The notes under the pieces: generated by a model
Database searches by the model: none
The model's input: the letters and a program-made list of their open reading frames with translations, nothing else
Told to the model about the DNA's origin: nothing
From: an uncultured Aquitalea sp.
Lineage (GTDB): Bacteria; Pseudomonadota; Gammaproteobacteria; Burkholderiales; Chromobacteriaceae
Assembly: GCF_945957525.1 (NCBI RefSeq)
Contig: NZ_CAMFLA010000002.1
Coordinates: 62,001-126,000 of the forward strand
Direction: 5' to 3'
Length of the DNA: 64,000 nt
Made by a program: the position numbers and the translations under genes
Shown here: in pieces, positions 25,510 through 34,204 of the stretch
Layout: every line of letters starts with the position of its first letter
Numbering within the stretch: position 1 is the first letter of the stretch

Positions 25510-28095
25510 TCAGTTCGCATATTCAGTAATGCATTGCGTATGAATATTTGACAGCCGGTTTTTATCCACTTTATCCGGCAACTGATAACTAAAGCTGCAT
25601 TGCTGATCCTTGCCCGCGCCCCAGCTGGCGGTCAGCGTTTTACCTTCCATGCCGCGCAGGAAGGCCCGTCCGCCCTGTCCAATCATGGTCACGCTATCCT
25701 GGTCGGCAGTACTGATGTTTGCTCCCATGGGCAACAGACGACCGTCAGGTTGACGCAGCGTCACGACCACTGGCTTGCCCTGCTCGGTCGCAAACTTCAT
25801 CAGCACGATGGCCCCCGCTCGCGGCGCATCCACTTGCATGGTGGCCTGCAAGGCCACATCCTGCGGCATGTCTTTAGGGTCCAGCATGATTTCGTTGCGA
25901 CGATAGGGCATCAGGCTGGGCACTACGGCATAGCCGTCCTTGTTGACGCGCACCCCGTTGCTATTGCCCACCACAGCCCCCTCAGCTCCAGGCGCTTCGA
26001 TCACGGCAATCGACTCTCCCAGCGATTGGGCGGCGGTAATGCCGCCGGGGTGGAATACCAGCGCACCATTGATGCCGGCATTCAACTGCGAACGCCCGCC
26101 ATTGCTGCTCGCCCCCGCGCTGACGGTGGCGCCTGAAGAAGCATATTGCAGGCTGCCACCGCCACTGCTGCTGGTATTGCCATTGCTGCTCTGGTTGGTA
26201 TTGGCATAAGCGTTGTAGCTGAGGTTGTGCAGCTCGCCGGTAGTGCCACTCAGATTGAGCTGGGTATTGCTGCTGTGATCACTACTGCTGGTATGGCTTG
26301 CACTGAGCGTCGGCGCGTAAGGTTCGCGTCCCAGGGGTAGCGTCAGGCTCAGGTTGTACTGATTGACATTACGTCCTTGAGCATCATGCATGCGGCTTGC
26401 GGACAGGCTGTAGCTCATCCACTTCAAGCTATTGCCGTAACCAATCTGATAGGTAAGATCTCGTCCGCCCTGATTCCAGTAATCCTGCGTGCTGCCACTC
26501 AGGAACAGCTGGCCCCAGCCCTCACGCAGCGGCTGATTGACATTGATCTGGAAGCGGTTTTTGGTGCGATAGACCACACCATTCTGGTTGATCAGGTTGA
26601 CGTAGTCGCGAAACTCCAGATAACCCGAGGTGGAATAGCGATATGCAGCCACCGTAAAATTCGTGCGGGTCATTTCCAGTAGCTTGCTATACGTCACCCG
26701 GTAACTCTGCCCGCTCATTTCCCCACTACCATCTGGAGTGTAGGGTAGATCACTGGCCCAAGACTGGGTGACATCCAGTGCCAGCGCCCCCAGCCCGGTG
26801 TTGACACCAATACCGAACAGGCCAGTCTGATAATGCTCGGCCGCCAGCGCCCCGCCATACAGTGTTAGGTTATTGCCTAGGCCACGCTGATAGGAGGCCT
26901 GCACAAAATCTGGCAGTTTCTGTAAGCTGCTATCGCGCCATTGCCCTGCTGTAAATGAATAGCGTGATTGACCAGGCCGCAACAGCTGCGGCACAGCGGC
27001 ATAAGGCACTACAAACTTGCGGACACGCCCGTCCGCCTCAGTAATTGTGACTTCCAGATCACCAGAAAAACCGGTGCTGTAAAGGTCGTCAATACTGAAC
27101 TCGCCCGGCGATACAACATTTTCATAGATCAGATTGCCGTTCTGGCGGATGGATACCTTGGCATTACTTTCCGCCACTCCCCGCACCACCGGGGCATAGC
27201 CTTGCATGGAGTCCGGCAGCATGCGGTCATCGGAATTCAGCTGCAGGCCACGGTATGGCACACTGCTGAACAGCTCCCCCGGTGTGAGGTAATCACCGAT
27301 AGTCAGCACCGATTTCCAGTCAGTGATATCACGCTGGGCATACACCGCGGTGGTCTGAAATTCGTTCTGGCTCGTACTATTGCTACTTTCTGCACGAGAA
27401 AATGAGCCGTTATAGCGCAAGCGCCAAAGTCCGATATTGAGGCCGGCATTGGCTGCAGCAAAATACTGCGTGGCTGTGCCGGCCACGCCGTTGTCGTAAC
27501 GGTAGGCGTTGGCATTGTAGTTAAGGAAGCCGGCGAAGGGTGCCCCGGCATCCCAGTATTGCGGATCGACATAACCGCGCACTTGAGCACGCAAGTACTT
27601 TTGCGGAATGCTGACATCCAGCCGTAAATCGGCACTGTTGAATGTGGCATAGGCCGCCGGCACCATACTGGCAATATCAAGGCACTGCGGGGACGGCATG
27701 CCCTCTACCAGGTTGGTATCCCTGAGCTTGCTGAAATCCACGCCCATTTCATCCAGCATGGCTCGGGAAAAGCAAGGCCGCACCTTCTGCTCAGCCATGT
27801 CCTGCATTGTTACTTCCCGGCTGCCAATCCAGTTGTTGTTGACGAAAACATCAACACGGTAGCGACCGGGCAATGTAGCACCGGCACGGTTAAAGCGCGA
27901 CAGATCAACCGCTTGCCTCCCGCCCTGATCAATAAAGACGGGGTTGAATTGCACATCATTCAATGCCAGCTTGCCTGCCGCCTCCACTTCGGCCTGTGCG
28001 GCATGACTGGCGAATGCACTACATAGCAGCAGGCTTAAACGTGTAGCAATCCAGCGCCCAGCAGGCGCTTGCATCTGCTTCTGTTTCTGTTTCAT
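25510..28095 (-). CDS. Outer-membrane usher protein (FimD/PapC family)
   Basis: 861 residues. N-terminal signal peptide, then the periplasmic chaperone-binding domain (FNPVFI... VDLSRFNRAG), a 24-strand barrel with plug (YRGLQLNSDDRMLPDSMQGY, APVVRGVAESNAKVSIRQNG), and C-terminal beta domains (GRLLPMGANI). The length is typical for an usher. The start overlaps the chaperone stop by 4 bases (ATGA). It assembles and secretes pilins delivered by the chaperone. Confidence 0.93.
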   Translation of the reverse strand: MKQKQKQMQAPAGRWIATRLSLLLCSAFASHAAQAEVEAAGKLALNDVQFNPVFIDQGGRQAVDLSRFNRAGATLPGRYRVDVFVNNNWIGSREVTMQDMAEQKVRPCFSRAMLDEMGVDFSKLRDTNLVEGMPSPQCLDIASMVPAAYATFNSADLRLDVSIPQKYLRAQVRGYVDPQYWDAGAPFAGFLNYNANAYRYDNGVAGTATQYFAAANAGLNIGLWRLRYNGSFSRAESSNSTSQNEFQTTAVYAQRDITDWKSVLTIGDYLTPGELFSSVPYRGLQLNSDDRMLPDSMQGYAPVVRGVAESNAKVSIRQNGNLIYENVVSPGEFSIDDLYSTGFSGDLEVTITEADGRVRKFVVPYAAVPQLLRPGQSRYSFTAGQWRDSSLQKLPDFVQASYQRGLGNNLTLYGGALAAEHYQTGLFGIGVNTGLGALALDVTQSWASDLPYTPDGSGEMSGQSYRVTYSKLLEMTRTNFTVAAYRYSTSGYLEFRDYVNLINQNGVVYRTKNRFQINVNQPLREGWGQLFLSGSTQDYWNQGGRDLTYQIGYGNSLKWMSYSLSASRMHDAQGRNVNQYNLSLTLPLGREPYAPTLSASHTSSSDHSSNTQLNLSGTTGELHNLSYNAYANTNQSSNGNTSSSGGGSLQYASSGATVSAGASSNGGRSQLNAGINGALVFHPGGITAAQSLGESIAVIEAPGAEGAVVGNSNGVRVNKDGYAVVPSLMPYRRNEIMLDPKDMPQDVALQATMQVDAPRAGAIVLMKFATEQGKPVVVTLRQPDGRLLPMGANISTADQDSVTMIGQGGRAFLRGMEGKTLTASWGAGKDQQCSFSYQLPDKVDKNRLSNIHTQCITEYAN

Positions 28096-28904
28096 GGCGA
28101 AACCAATCCCGTAGTGACACTGGGTGCAGCCCGAGCGGCGCCACCTTCCAGCCCGACCAGTCCCTGATGCACAACAACGGCACCATAGTCATTGATACTT
28201 TCGTAACGCAGCTTCAACTCGCCAGCAGGGTGGCTCTTCAGGTCTTTGAAAACGAAATCGTAGCTACCGCCCGGCGGCACCATCCCGCTATCGGACTCCA
28301 GCTCGCGCCCCGTCACAGGTAGAAGCACGCGGTTTACCGTCACGTGATAAGGCGAGGCATTAACGGCATGTAACAGATAACCTTTGCCAGCCGCTTGTGG
28401 ACGAATACTCCAGGACAGCCTCTCTGCAGCCTCTTCCGGCGTGCCGGGCAAGCCTGCGGGGCGATAGAACAGCTTGAGACGCGAACGAAACGCCACCTGC
28501 ATATAGTTGCGCGGCTCGCTGCCCGCCTTGGGCATGGGGGGGATATCCAAGACATTAAGCCAAAATATGGACTCTTTATCTTTAGGCTGATCCTGTCCGA
28601 CAAAGGCAATACGTAATGACTGCCCTTTATCCGGATCAATACGGGAAATCGGCGGCAAAATAATAAAGGGTGTATCAGCTGAGCTTGGGCTGGATTTGTC
28701 ATTGCCACGGTCAGCCCAAGCTTGAACCAAGGCAGGCTCCTTGCCAGGATTATTCACCTTGATGGTTATCTCGCGATCCTGTTCGCGATAAATGACACGA
28801 GTGCCTGACAGCACCACGCCAGCCGATACTGTATCAACAGTAAGAAGGCCAATAGTCCCAAACAAGACAATTGCCCCGTATATTGTCTGATTTCTCATTT
28901 CCAA
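28092..28904 (-). CDS. Periplasmic fimbrial chaperone (PapD family)
   Basis: 270 residues with an N-terminal signal segment. The G1 strand start GVVLSGTRVIYREQDREI and the subunit-anchoring stretch FWLNVLDIPP are classical PapD-family features. It has an unusually long C terminus (GLEGGAARAAPSVTTG). It stabilises pilins by donor-strand complementation and hands them to the usher. Confidence 0.92.
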   Translation of the reverse strand: MEMRNQTIYGAIVLFGTIGLLTVDTVSAGVVLSGTRVIYREQDREITIKVNNPGKEPALVQAWADRGNDKSSPSSADTPFIILPPISRIDPDKGQSLRIAFVGQDQPKDKESIFWLNVLDIPPMPKAGSEPRNYMQVAFRSRLKLFYRPAGLPGTPEEAAERLSWSIRPQAAGKGYLLHAVNASPYHVTVNRVLLPVTGRELESDSGMVPPGGSYDFVFKDLKSHPAGELKLRYESINDYGAVVVHQGLVGLEGGAARAAPSVTTGLVSP

Positions 28905-28927
28905 GCCTGCTTTTGTAAGGTTGTCTG

Positions 28928-28955
28928 GCTGACCACACCGAATGGCATGGTCAGC
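28928..28955 (-). promoter_or_regulatory. Intercistronic hairpin after the major pilin gene
   Basis: 8-bp stem GCTGACCA / TGGTCAGC with a 12-nt loop between the pilin stop and the chaperone start, without a T tract. It probably stabilises the 3' end of the pilin mRNA or attenuates the rest, giving an excess of pilin. Confidence 0.55.
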
Positions 28956-28972
28956 ACCAAGCAGCTTGTTAA

Positions 28973-29500
28973 TTACGGATATGCAATCGTGTATTGAACG
29001 CTGGTGGCCACCGTGCCGGCCGTTGCGGCACCGCCTGCGGCAATGTATTGAGCGTAATAGCTCATGGTGGCCTTGCCGCCGCTCACGGCCACTACTTGCG
29101 AATTGGCATTGTTGTTCAGGTTAATGGCCTTCATGGTGTCGCTCAGCAGCTGCACCTCGACATTGGTGGCCGAGCCACTTGCAGTGCTGTTCAACAGATT
29201 GCCGGTAGCCGTATTAATAGTCGGGCCGGCTTCAAAGTTGGTTTGCGCCTTGGCTACACCTGCAGGGCAGCCAGTGAGACTGATAGAAAACGGGGTAGCA
29301 CCTGCAGTGGCACCTGCAGTAGCTAGCGTGGTAGTACCTACAGTCGGCAAGGTGACCGATATATTCTTGCCGGCAGTTCCGGCCGGTGTACAGGTATTTG
29401 CCGTTACATTGCCGGCGATATTAATAGTGCCATCGCTTGCCAAGGCGGTTGCCGAATAAAGAGATACCCCGGCCAGTAGGCCAAGTGCAATTTTTTTCAT
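28973..29500 (-). CDS. Major fimbrial subunit (FimA-like pilin)
   Basis: 175 residues. Signal peptide MKKIALGLLAGVSLYSATALA, then a pilin domain with two Cys (ANTCTPAG and SLTGCPAG), Ala/Thr/Gly-rich loops and the terminal donor strand SVQYTIAYP. It is the first gene of the operon pilin-chaperone-usher-adhesin. Confidence 0.92.
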   Translation of the reverse strand: MKKIALGLLAGVSLYSATALASDGTINIAGNVTANTCTPAGTAGKNISVTLPTVGTTTLATAGATAGATPFSISLTGCPAGVAKAQTNFEAGPTINTATGNLLNSTASGSATNVEVQLLSDTMKAINLNNNANSQVVAVSGGKATMSYYAQYIAAGGAATAGTVATSVQYTIAYP

Positions 29501-29524
29501 GCTTTAGACTCCGAGATTAATGCC

Positions 29525-29539
29525 ACCAATGGCATTGGT
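29525..29539. promoter_or_regulatory. Perfect palindrome in the pilin leader
   Basis: ACCAATGGCATTGGT, 7-bp arms around one base, about 25 bases before the pilin start codon. It could be an operator or an RNA hairpin near the ribosome site. Confidence 0.5.
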
Positions 29540-29643
29540 AGGCATGTATTTAATAAATAACAGACGCATCAACAGAAATATAAAAACCTGTCGTTGAGGC
29601 TATGGAAGTCGCCTACTTAATTACGTTTATGGTCATGTGTCAC

Positions 29644-29656
29644 ATTGGTGACCAAT
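29644..29656. promoter_or_regulatory. Second ATTGGT/ACCAAT palindrome upstream of the pilin gene
   Basis: ATTGGTGACCAAT, 6-bp arms around one G, with the same half-sites in opposite order, about 119 bases from the first. A repeated half-site suggests a dimeric regulator. Confidence 0.45.
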
Positions 29657-29767
29657 AAGAAATTAAGGGGCATAAATCGAGTTAAAATTACCCCGATCTA
29701 TTGCTGTTAATTATATAGATGCGGAGGCTGATTAAATACTCGCGTTATTTAGTTAAAGTCAAAACAA

Positions 29768-29980
29768 GTGACACAAAACCCATACTTCGAACGGTGTTAT
29801 TTGAAACAGGTCGTCAGTCGGCCTGTAAGCAAAAAATTACTAGCCAATCCCACTTTTTTTATTAAAAAAATTGTTAAATGTTATAAGCAAGGATGGCGAA
29901 ATGACATCCGCTTCAAAGTCATGCTGCTGGCTACCATGTATTTATTTTTTTTTCAACTCGCAAATAATTGGCCTGCCTAG
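29768..29980 (+). CDS. Small basic hypothetical protein, weak
   Basis: 70 residues from a GTG, Lys-rich, with a hydrophobic C-terminal segment (VMLLATMYLFFFQLA). It is AT-rich and diverges from the pilin gene. No ribosome site is convincing and no family is recognised. It may be the remnant of a longer gene cut by later insertions. Confidence 0.3.
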   Translation: MTQNPYFERCYLKQVVSRPVSKKLLANPTFFIKKIVKCYKQGWRNDIRFKVMLLATMYLFFFQLANNWPA

Positions 29981-30375
29981 GCACCTGAATGGCCAGTTGA
30001 CGCCTGCCTGAAAGTCGTGCGCTCAAGGGCTAAGATGCCAAGCCGACGTACTCGCCATGTCTCAATGCATGGTTGAGGCAGTAGCAGTTCAATATCGGAA
30101 CGGGGCGTTGTATCAATAGAAACCCCTGACGAGCAGGAGTGTACGGAGGGGTGACGAACACCATGTGTTTGATGGCACAGCCAGAGAAGCTTGCCGCTCG
30201 GGAATGCAGAGAACAGTGTTGGGTGCCAGCAAGTACAAGAAAGTTGGCAATGACAAGCTTGCTGGAGCGAGGTACTAAGAGCGGCTAACAATAATGGCCA
30301 GAACAAGTTGGTGCCAAGCCTTGTCAGACGGGCATGAGATGTCAACTTGTCACCCAGGAAACTGGGGCGTGTACT
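29981..30375. other. Unassigned stretch left of the IS256-family element
   Basis: About 395 bases. One long frame on the minus strand (29977-30414) runs across the IS end and has no recognisable family, so I treat it as chance or a decayed gene. Nothing else was seen. Confidence 0.4.
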
Positions 30376-31683
30376 GAATTTTGTGTAAACGGACATTTGG
30401 CAGGAAACTGCCACCTAGTCTGGAGACACAATGAGCTCGAAGAAACACGACGTACCTGACACACTACTGGACAGCTTGCTGGCCAATTACCAGAAGCCCG
30501 GAGACCTCATCGGTGAGAACGGCCTACTCAAGCAGCTGACCAAGCTGCTGGTCGAGAAAGCACTGGATGCCGAGATGGCCGCACACCTTGGTCATAGCAA
30601 ACACGAGCCGGTGCTCAATCCGGCCGGCAACACCCGGAACGGTAAGAGCCGCAAGACCCTCAAGGGCGAGTTCGGCGAACTGCCTATCGAGGTACCACGT
30701 GACCGCCAGGGCACCTTCGAGCCACAACTCATCCCCAAGCACCAGACCCGCTGGACCGGCTTCGACGACAAAGTCATCTCGCTTTACGCCCGAGGGATGG
30801 CTGTTCGAGAAATCCAGGCCCATCTGGAAGAGATGTATGGCACAGAGGTCTCCCCCAGCCTGATTTCCTCCATCACAGATGCTGTCAGCGAGGAGGTCAA
30901 AGCCTGGCAGGCTCGCCCTCTCGACTCGGTCTATCCGATCATCTACCTTGACTGCATCCACGTGAAAGTACGTGAGGGGGCTGTACGTGTGAAGGCCGTC
31001 TATCTCGCCATCGGTATTACCCTAGCTGGAGAGAAGGAGGTTCTGGGGATGTGGCTGGCTCAGACGGCAGGGGCCAAGTTCTGGCTACAGGTCGTGACCG
31101 AGCTGCGTAACCGGGGCGTACAGGACATCTTTATCGCCTGCGTCGATGGCCTGATGGGTTTCCCGGAGGCTATCGAGGCGGTCTTCCCGAAAGCAGCCGT
31201 GCAGTTGTGCATCGTGCACATGGTACGGCACAGCCTGAACTACGTGTCGTGGAAGCGGCGTGCTGAAGTAGCCGCCGACCTGAAGCGAATCTACCAATCT
31301 GCGACCCTCGACGAAGCTGAGCAGCGGCTAGGTGAGTTTGAGGCCAAATGGGATGAGGAGTATTTGCCGATTGGTCAGTCCTGGCGGCGCAACTGGGCTC
31401 GGTTGACGCCGTTCTTCGACTACCCGCCGGAGATCAGGAAAGTGATCTACACCACCAATGCCATCGAGTCGGTGAATATGAGCCTGCGAAAGCTGACGAA
31501 GAATCGGGGCTCGTTCCCGAGTGATGAGGCGTTGCTGAAACTGTTCTACCTGGCGCTGAGGAACATCAGCCAGAAGTGGACCATGCCGATTCGGGATTGG
31601 AAGGCAGCGCTGACTCGCTTTACCATTCAGTTCGAGGAGCGCATTCCATAGGCGTAACCCAAACCCCGTTTACACAAAAATTC
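30376..31683 (+). mobile_element. Intact IS256-family insertion sequence
   Basis: About 1.3 kb with imperfect terminal inverted repeats: GAATTTTGTGTAAACGG on the left (from 30376) and, as reverse complement, GAATTTTTGTGTAAACGG on the right (to 31683). The single transposase fills the interior. I could not find an obvious 8-bp target duplication at these boundaries, so the exact ends may be a few bases out. Confidence 0.85.
30431..31651 (+). CDS. IS256-family (mutator type) transposase
   Basis: 406 residues, full length for the family. DDE residues sit in contexts IIYLDCIHVKVREG and FIACVDGLMGFPEAI, with the late Glu near NAIESVN. The family signature TTNAIESVNMSLRKLTKNRG is intact, as is LCIVHMVRHS. 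No frameshift, so it is probably active. Confidence 0.95.
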   Translation: MSSKKHDVPDTLLDSLLANYQKPGDLIGENGLLKQLTKLLVEKALDAEMAAHLGHSKHEPVLNPAGNTRNGKSRKTLKGEFGELPIEVPRDRQGTFEPQLIPKHQTRWTGFDDKVISLYARGMAVREIQAHLEEMYGTEVSPSLISSITDAVSEEVKAWQARPLDSVYPIIYLDCIHVKVREGAVRVKAVYLAIGITLAGEKEVLGMWLAQTAGAKFWLQVVTELRNRGVQDIFIACVDGLMGFPEAIEAVFPKAAVQLCIVHMVRHSLNYVSWKRRAEVAADLKRIYQSATLDEAEQRLGEFEAKWDEEYLPIGQSWRRNWARLTPFFDYPPEIRKVIYTTNAIESVNMSLRKLTKNRGSFPSDEALLKLFYLALRNISQKWTMPIRDWKAALTRFTIQFEERIP

Positions 31684-31803
31684 GGGCAGGCCTCAGAGGC
31701 TGAGGAAATCGTGACAGCCGCTGCTTCTCATGCCACTTCATCTCGTGGTGAGGGCCGTCCCCGTTTGGATGATCGGGCGGCTCTGACAGCTCTTAGTATT
31801 CGT

Positions 31804-31834
31804 CAGGGCTGCGTATGTAGCGAACGCAGCCCTG
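31804..31834. terminator. Hairpin downstream of the PAS-MCP gene
   Basis: 10-bp stem CAGGGCTGCG / CGCAGCCCTG with an 11-nt loop, about 10 bases after the leftward MCP stop. There is no T tract, so terminator activity is uncertain. Confidence 0.4.
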
Positions 31835-31843
31835 CTTGGCGCA

Positions 31844-33169
31844 TTAAGACGAAACGCCCCGCTCATTGGCTATCTGTTGAATTGCTGTTACGACTGAGTC
31901 AGCACCTGACCGGATCTGGAAGATTACTTCTCCAACCTTGCTAACGTGTTCAACACTTGCCCTCGCCTTGGTAGAGATATCAGCCATGCTATCGACCGCC
32001 AAAGCGGTGCTTGCTTGGATATTGCTAACCATTCCTGAAATCTGGCTGGTTGACGCCGTAGTACGCTCGGCCAGCTTCCTTACCTCATCAGCCACCACCG
32101 CAAAGCCTCGACCGGTTTCACCTGCTCGAGCCGCTTCAATTGCTGCATTCAGTGCCAGCAGGTTTGTCTGGTCTGCGATGTCCTTGATGGTCTGAACAAT
32201 ACTCCCAATCTGCTGAGAATCAGCACCTAGGCGTGTAACATTCTCCCCGGCTTGGCCAATGTCGCTCTCCATGGCCTCGATCTCACCCACCGCGGTCTGA
32301 ACACTGGCGACACCTTCATCTGCCCAGTGTCGGGTTTGCTGGGAGGTGTTAAATGCAAAGACTGCGCTGTCTTGTTCTTGCTTGTGCCGCTTCACCGAAG
32401 TAGTGATATCGGTAGAAAACTTCACTACTGATATCACCTTACCTTGCTCATCAAGTACGGGGTTGTAGGTTGCTTCCAGCCAACGTTCGGAGCCGTCGCG
32501 AGCAATGCGCAGGATCTGTCCAGAAAAAAACTGCCCGTCTCTCAGGTTGCTCCAAAGCCGACTGTACTCATCACTGTTTACAAAGGAGGGCGGGCACAGT
32601 TGTCGATGATGATGGCCGATCAGATCTCCTGCGGAGTAGCCCATGGTATTCAGGAAGTTTTGATTGACGGCGGTAATCGTGCCATCTGGAGTGAACTCAA
32701 TAACTGCCATCGAGCGGTCAATGGCATTTAGCATTGCCTGACTTTTCAGGCTTGCAAGGACTTTTTCGGTAATGTTGCTGGCAAATTTGATGAAGCCAGT
32801 TACTTTGCCGTCTTTATCTTTGATCGGGTTGTAGGTGGCCTCAAGCCATACAGGATTGCCATCCTTCTTGATGCGTTTGATCTGGCCTGAAAACTGCTGA
32901 CCATTGCGTAAGCTGCTCCAGAACTGCTCATACTCACGGGATGCCGTGTATGACTTCTCGCAAAAGGTTCTGTGGTGCAAGCCTTTTATGTCGGCCAACG
33001 ATTCATAACCCATAACGCTGACGAAGTTGGGATTGGCTTCTACCACATTTCCGGTCATATCAAACCGTACAATGGCAGTGGATCGACTAACAGCATCGAG
33101 AATGGCCTGAAGCTCATGATTTTCATGGCTGAGGTGGGTGATGGTCTCGTGCAACTTTCGATTGAACAT
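31844..33169 (-). CDS. Soluble chemoreceptor with two PAS domains (BdlA-like)
   Basis: 441 residues without a transmembrane segment. Two PAS domains in tandem (about residues 15-135 and 136-260; each carries a WLEATYNP stretch), followed by a methyl-accepting signalling domain with the conserved hairpin tip ([20 protein letters not shown]). This PAS-PAS-MCP layout without membrane anchor is that of P. aeruginosa BdlA, a biofilm-dispersal regulator, and of some Aer-like redox sensors. The function here is inferred from architecture only. It lies between an IS element and IS scraps. Confidence 0.88.
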   Translation of the reverse strand: MFNRKLHETITHLSHENHELQAILDAVSRSTAIVRFDMTGNVVEANPNFVSVMGYESLADIKGLHHRTFCEKSYTASREYEQFWSSLRNGQQFSGQIKRIKKDGNPVWLEATYNPIKDKDGKVTGFIKFASNITEKVLASLKSQAMLNAIDRSMAVIEFTPDGTITAVNQNFLNTMGYSAGDLIGHHHRQLCPPSFVNSDEYSRLWSNLRDGQFFSGQILRIARDGSERWLEATYNPVLDEQGKVISVVKFSTDITTSVKRHKQEQDSAVFAFNTSQQTRHWADEGVASVQTAVGEIEAMESDIGQAGENVTRLGADSQQIGSIVQTIKDIADQTNLLALNAAIEAARAGETGRGFAVVADEVRKLAERTTASTSQISGMVSNIQASTALAVDSMADISTKARASVEHVSKVGEVIFQIRSGADSVVTAIQQIANERGVSS

Positions 33170-33602
33170 GCGGAGATCTCCCCGAGGAGGTGAAAATCAA
33201 GTAAAAACTATTGAGTCATGTCTACTTATAGCCTCTCGGTTAGTTCTTCGGCAAGGGTTTCATTGAATCACCCCTCCTTTTCTAGCAGTCTGTTGAAAAA
33301 CTCATCAGTCGGGCGCATTCCTGCATCTACTTGCTTATGACGCCGCTTCTGCCTGTTCCCAAGAGCTACTTTTCCGGCCAATTCAAGCTGAAATCTGTCA
33401 TCGAATGGGCTTTGGCTGCGGATTTCGCGTTATTTGTGTTCTTACGCAAGCTCCGGACGCAATCTCGCCAATGTTCGCAGCCGTGGTAGGTTGTATGGTT
33501 TGGTACTGGTGCTGGTGCGGGACGTTATCTTGTTTCTGCATGTGTACGGCAAGCGGGCGTGGGTCAGCACGGCCTTGGGGGGCAGTGCTATGCCGGCAAG
33601 CG
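33170..33602. other. Intergenic region with an IS-like end
   Basis: About 430 bases. At about 33290 the sequence CAGTCTGTTGAAAAAC resembles the outer end of IS1182/IS5-type elements. No intact gene seen. The MCP promoter should lie at the left side. It marks the right border of the accessory region. Confidence 0.4.
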
Positions 33603-34076
33603 TCAGGCACCCATCTGGCTTTGCGTGTAATTCTCCAGACCAATGAGGTCGATCAGTTTGAGCTGCTTTTCCAGGAAGTAAGCGTGATCCATTTCGGTGT
33701 CGTCCAGCTGGGTAACCAGCATGTCGCGGGTCACGTAATCCTTGGCGGCTTCGCATTGCGCGATGCCCTTTTTCAGTGCGGCGGACACTTTGTATTCCAC
33801 GGCGAGGTCGGCCTGCAGCATGGCTGGCACGCTATTGCCGATGTTCAGCGCCTCGCGGGTGGCCATGTCCGGCGTGCCTTGCAGGAAGAGGATGCGCTGC
33901 ATGATGGCCTTGGCGTGCTGGCGTTCGTGCTCGGCTTCGTGCAGGGCATGTTCCGCCAGCTTGCCCAGCCCCAGGTCGTGGTACATCTCACCGTGAAGCC
34001 AATATTGGTCGATGGCGGTCAGTTCGCCCATTAGCAGTTGGTTGAGCAGCGTGATGATGTTGTTGTCGCCTTGCAT
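33603..34076 (-). CDS. bfr: Bacterioferritin
   Basis: 157 residues, standard length. Ferroxidase ligands are in place by alignment to E. coli Bfr: Glu18 in GELTAIDQY, Glu51 and His54 in HERQH, Glu94 in DLAVEY, and ExxH in TEMDH. The position of the haem ligand Met52 is Arg (HERQHA rather than DEMKHA), so this subunit probably cannot bind haem by itself, as in the haem-free partner of two-subunit bacterioferritins. It stores iron in the cytoplasm. Confidence 0.93.
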   Translation of the reverse strand: MQGDNNIITLLNQLLMGELTAIDQYWLHGEMYHDLGLGKLAEHALHEAEHERQHAKAIMQRILFLQGTPDMATREALNIGNSVPAMLQADLAVEYKVSAALKKGIAQCEAAKDYVTRDMLVTQLDDTEMDHAYFLEKQLKLIDLIGLENYTQSQMGA

Positions 34077-34147
34077 GGGGATGTCCTGTTTTTTGATAAA
34101 GGGTATTCGGCAGAATCGCAGCTTGCCGGCGACAAATCAAGACGAGA

Positions 34148-34168
34148 ACGCCCCGCTGGACGGGGCGT
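34148..34168 (-). terminator. Hairpin after tyrS
   Basis: 8-bp stem ACGCCCCG / CGGGGCGT with a 5-nt loop, between tyrS and bfr, both leftward; the T tract is weak. A GTTTGCCGAA variant sits next to it (34189-34198). Confidence 0.6.
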
Positions 34169-34204
34169 CGGATTTCTTCTTCGACCAGGTTTGCCGAAGG
34201 CGGC

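Noticed and set aside
29977-30414. 145-codon minus-strand frame at the left IS end
   Set aside because: It crosses the IS inverted repeat, has no recognisable domain and an odd Ser/Cys/Trp-rich composition, so it is listed only as an unassigned stretch.
33300-33480. 49-codon frame starting at an ATG near 33338
   Set aside because: No ribosome site and no recognisable sequence; it lies in an IS-scarred gap.
33405-34034. Rightward frame over the bacterioferritin gene
   Set aside because: Antisense shadow of bfr; the conserved protein is on the other strand.
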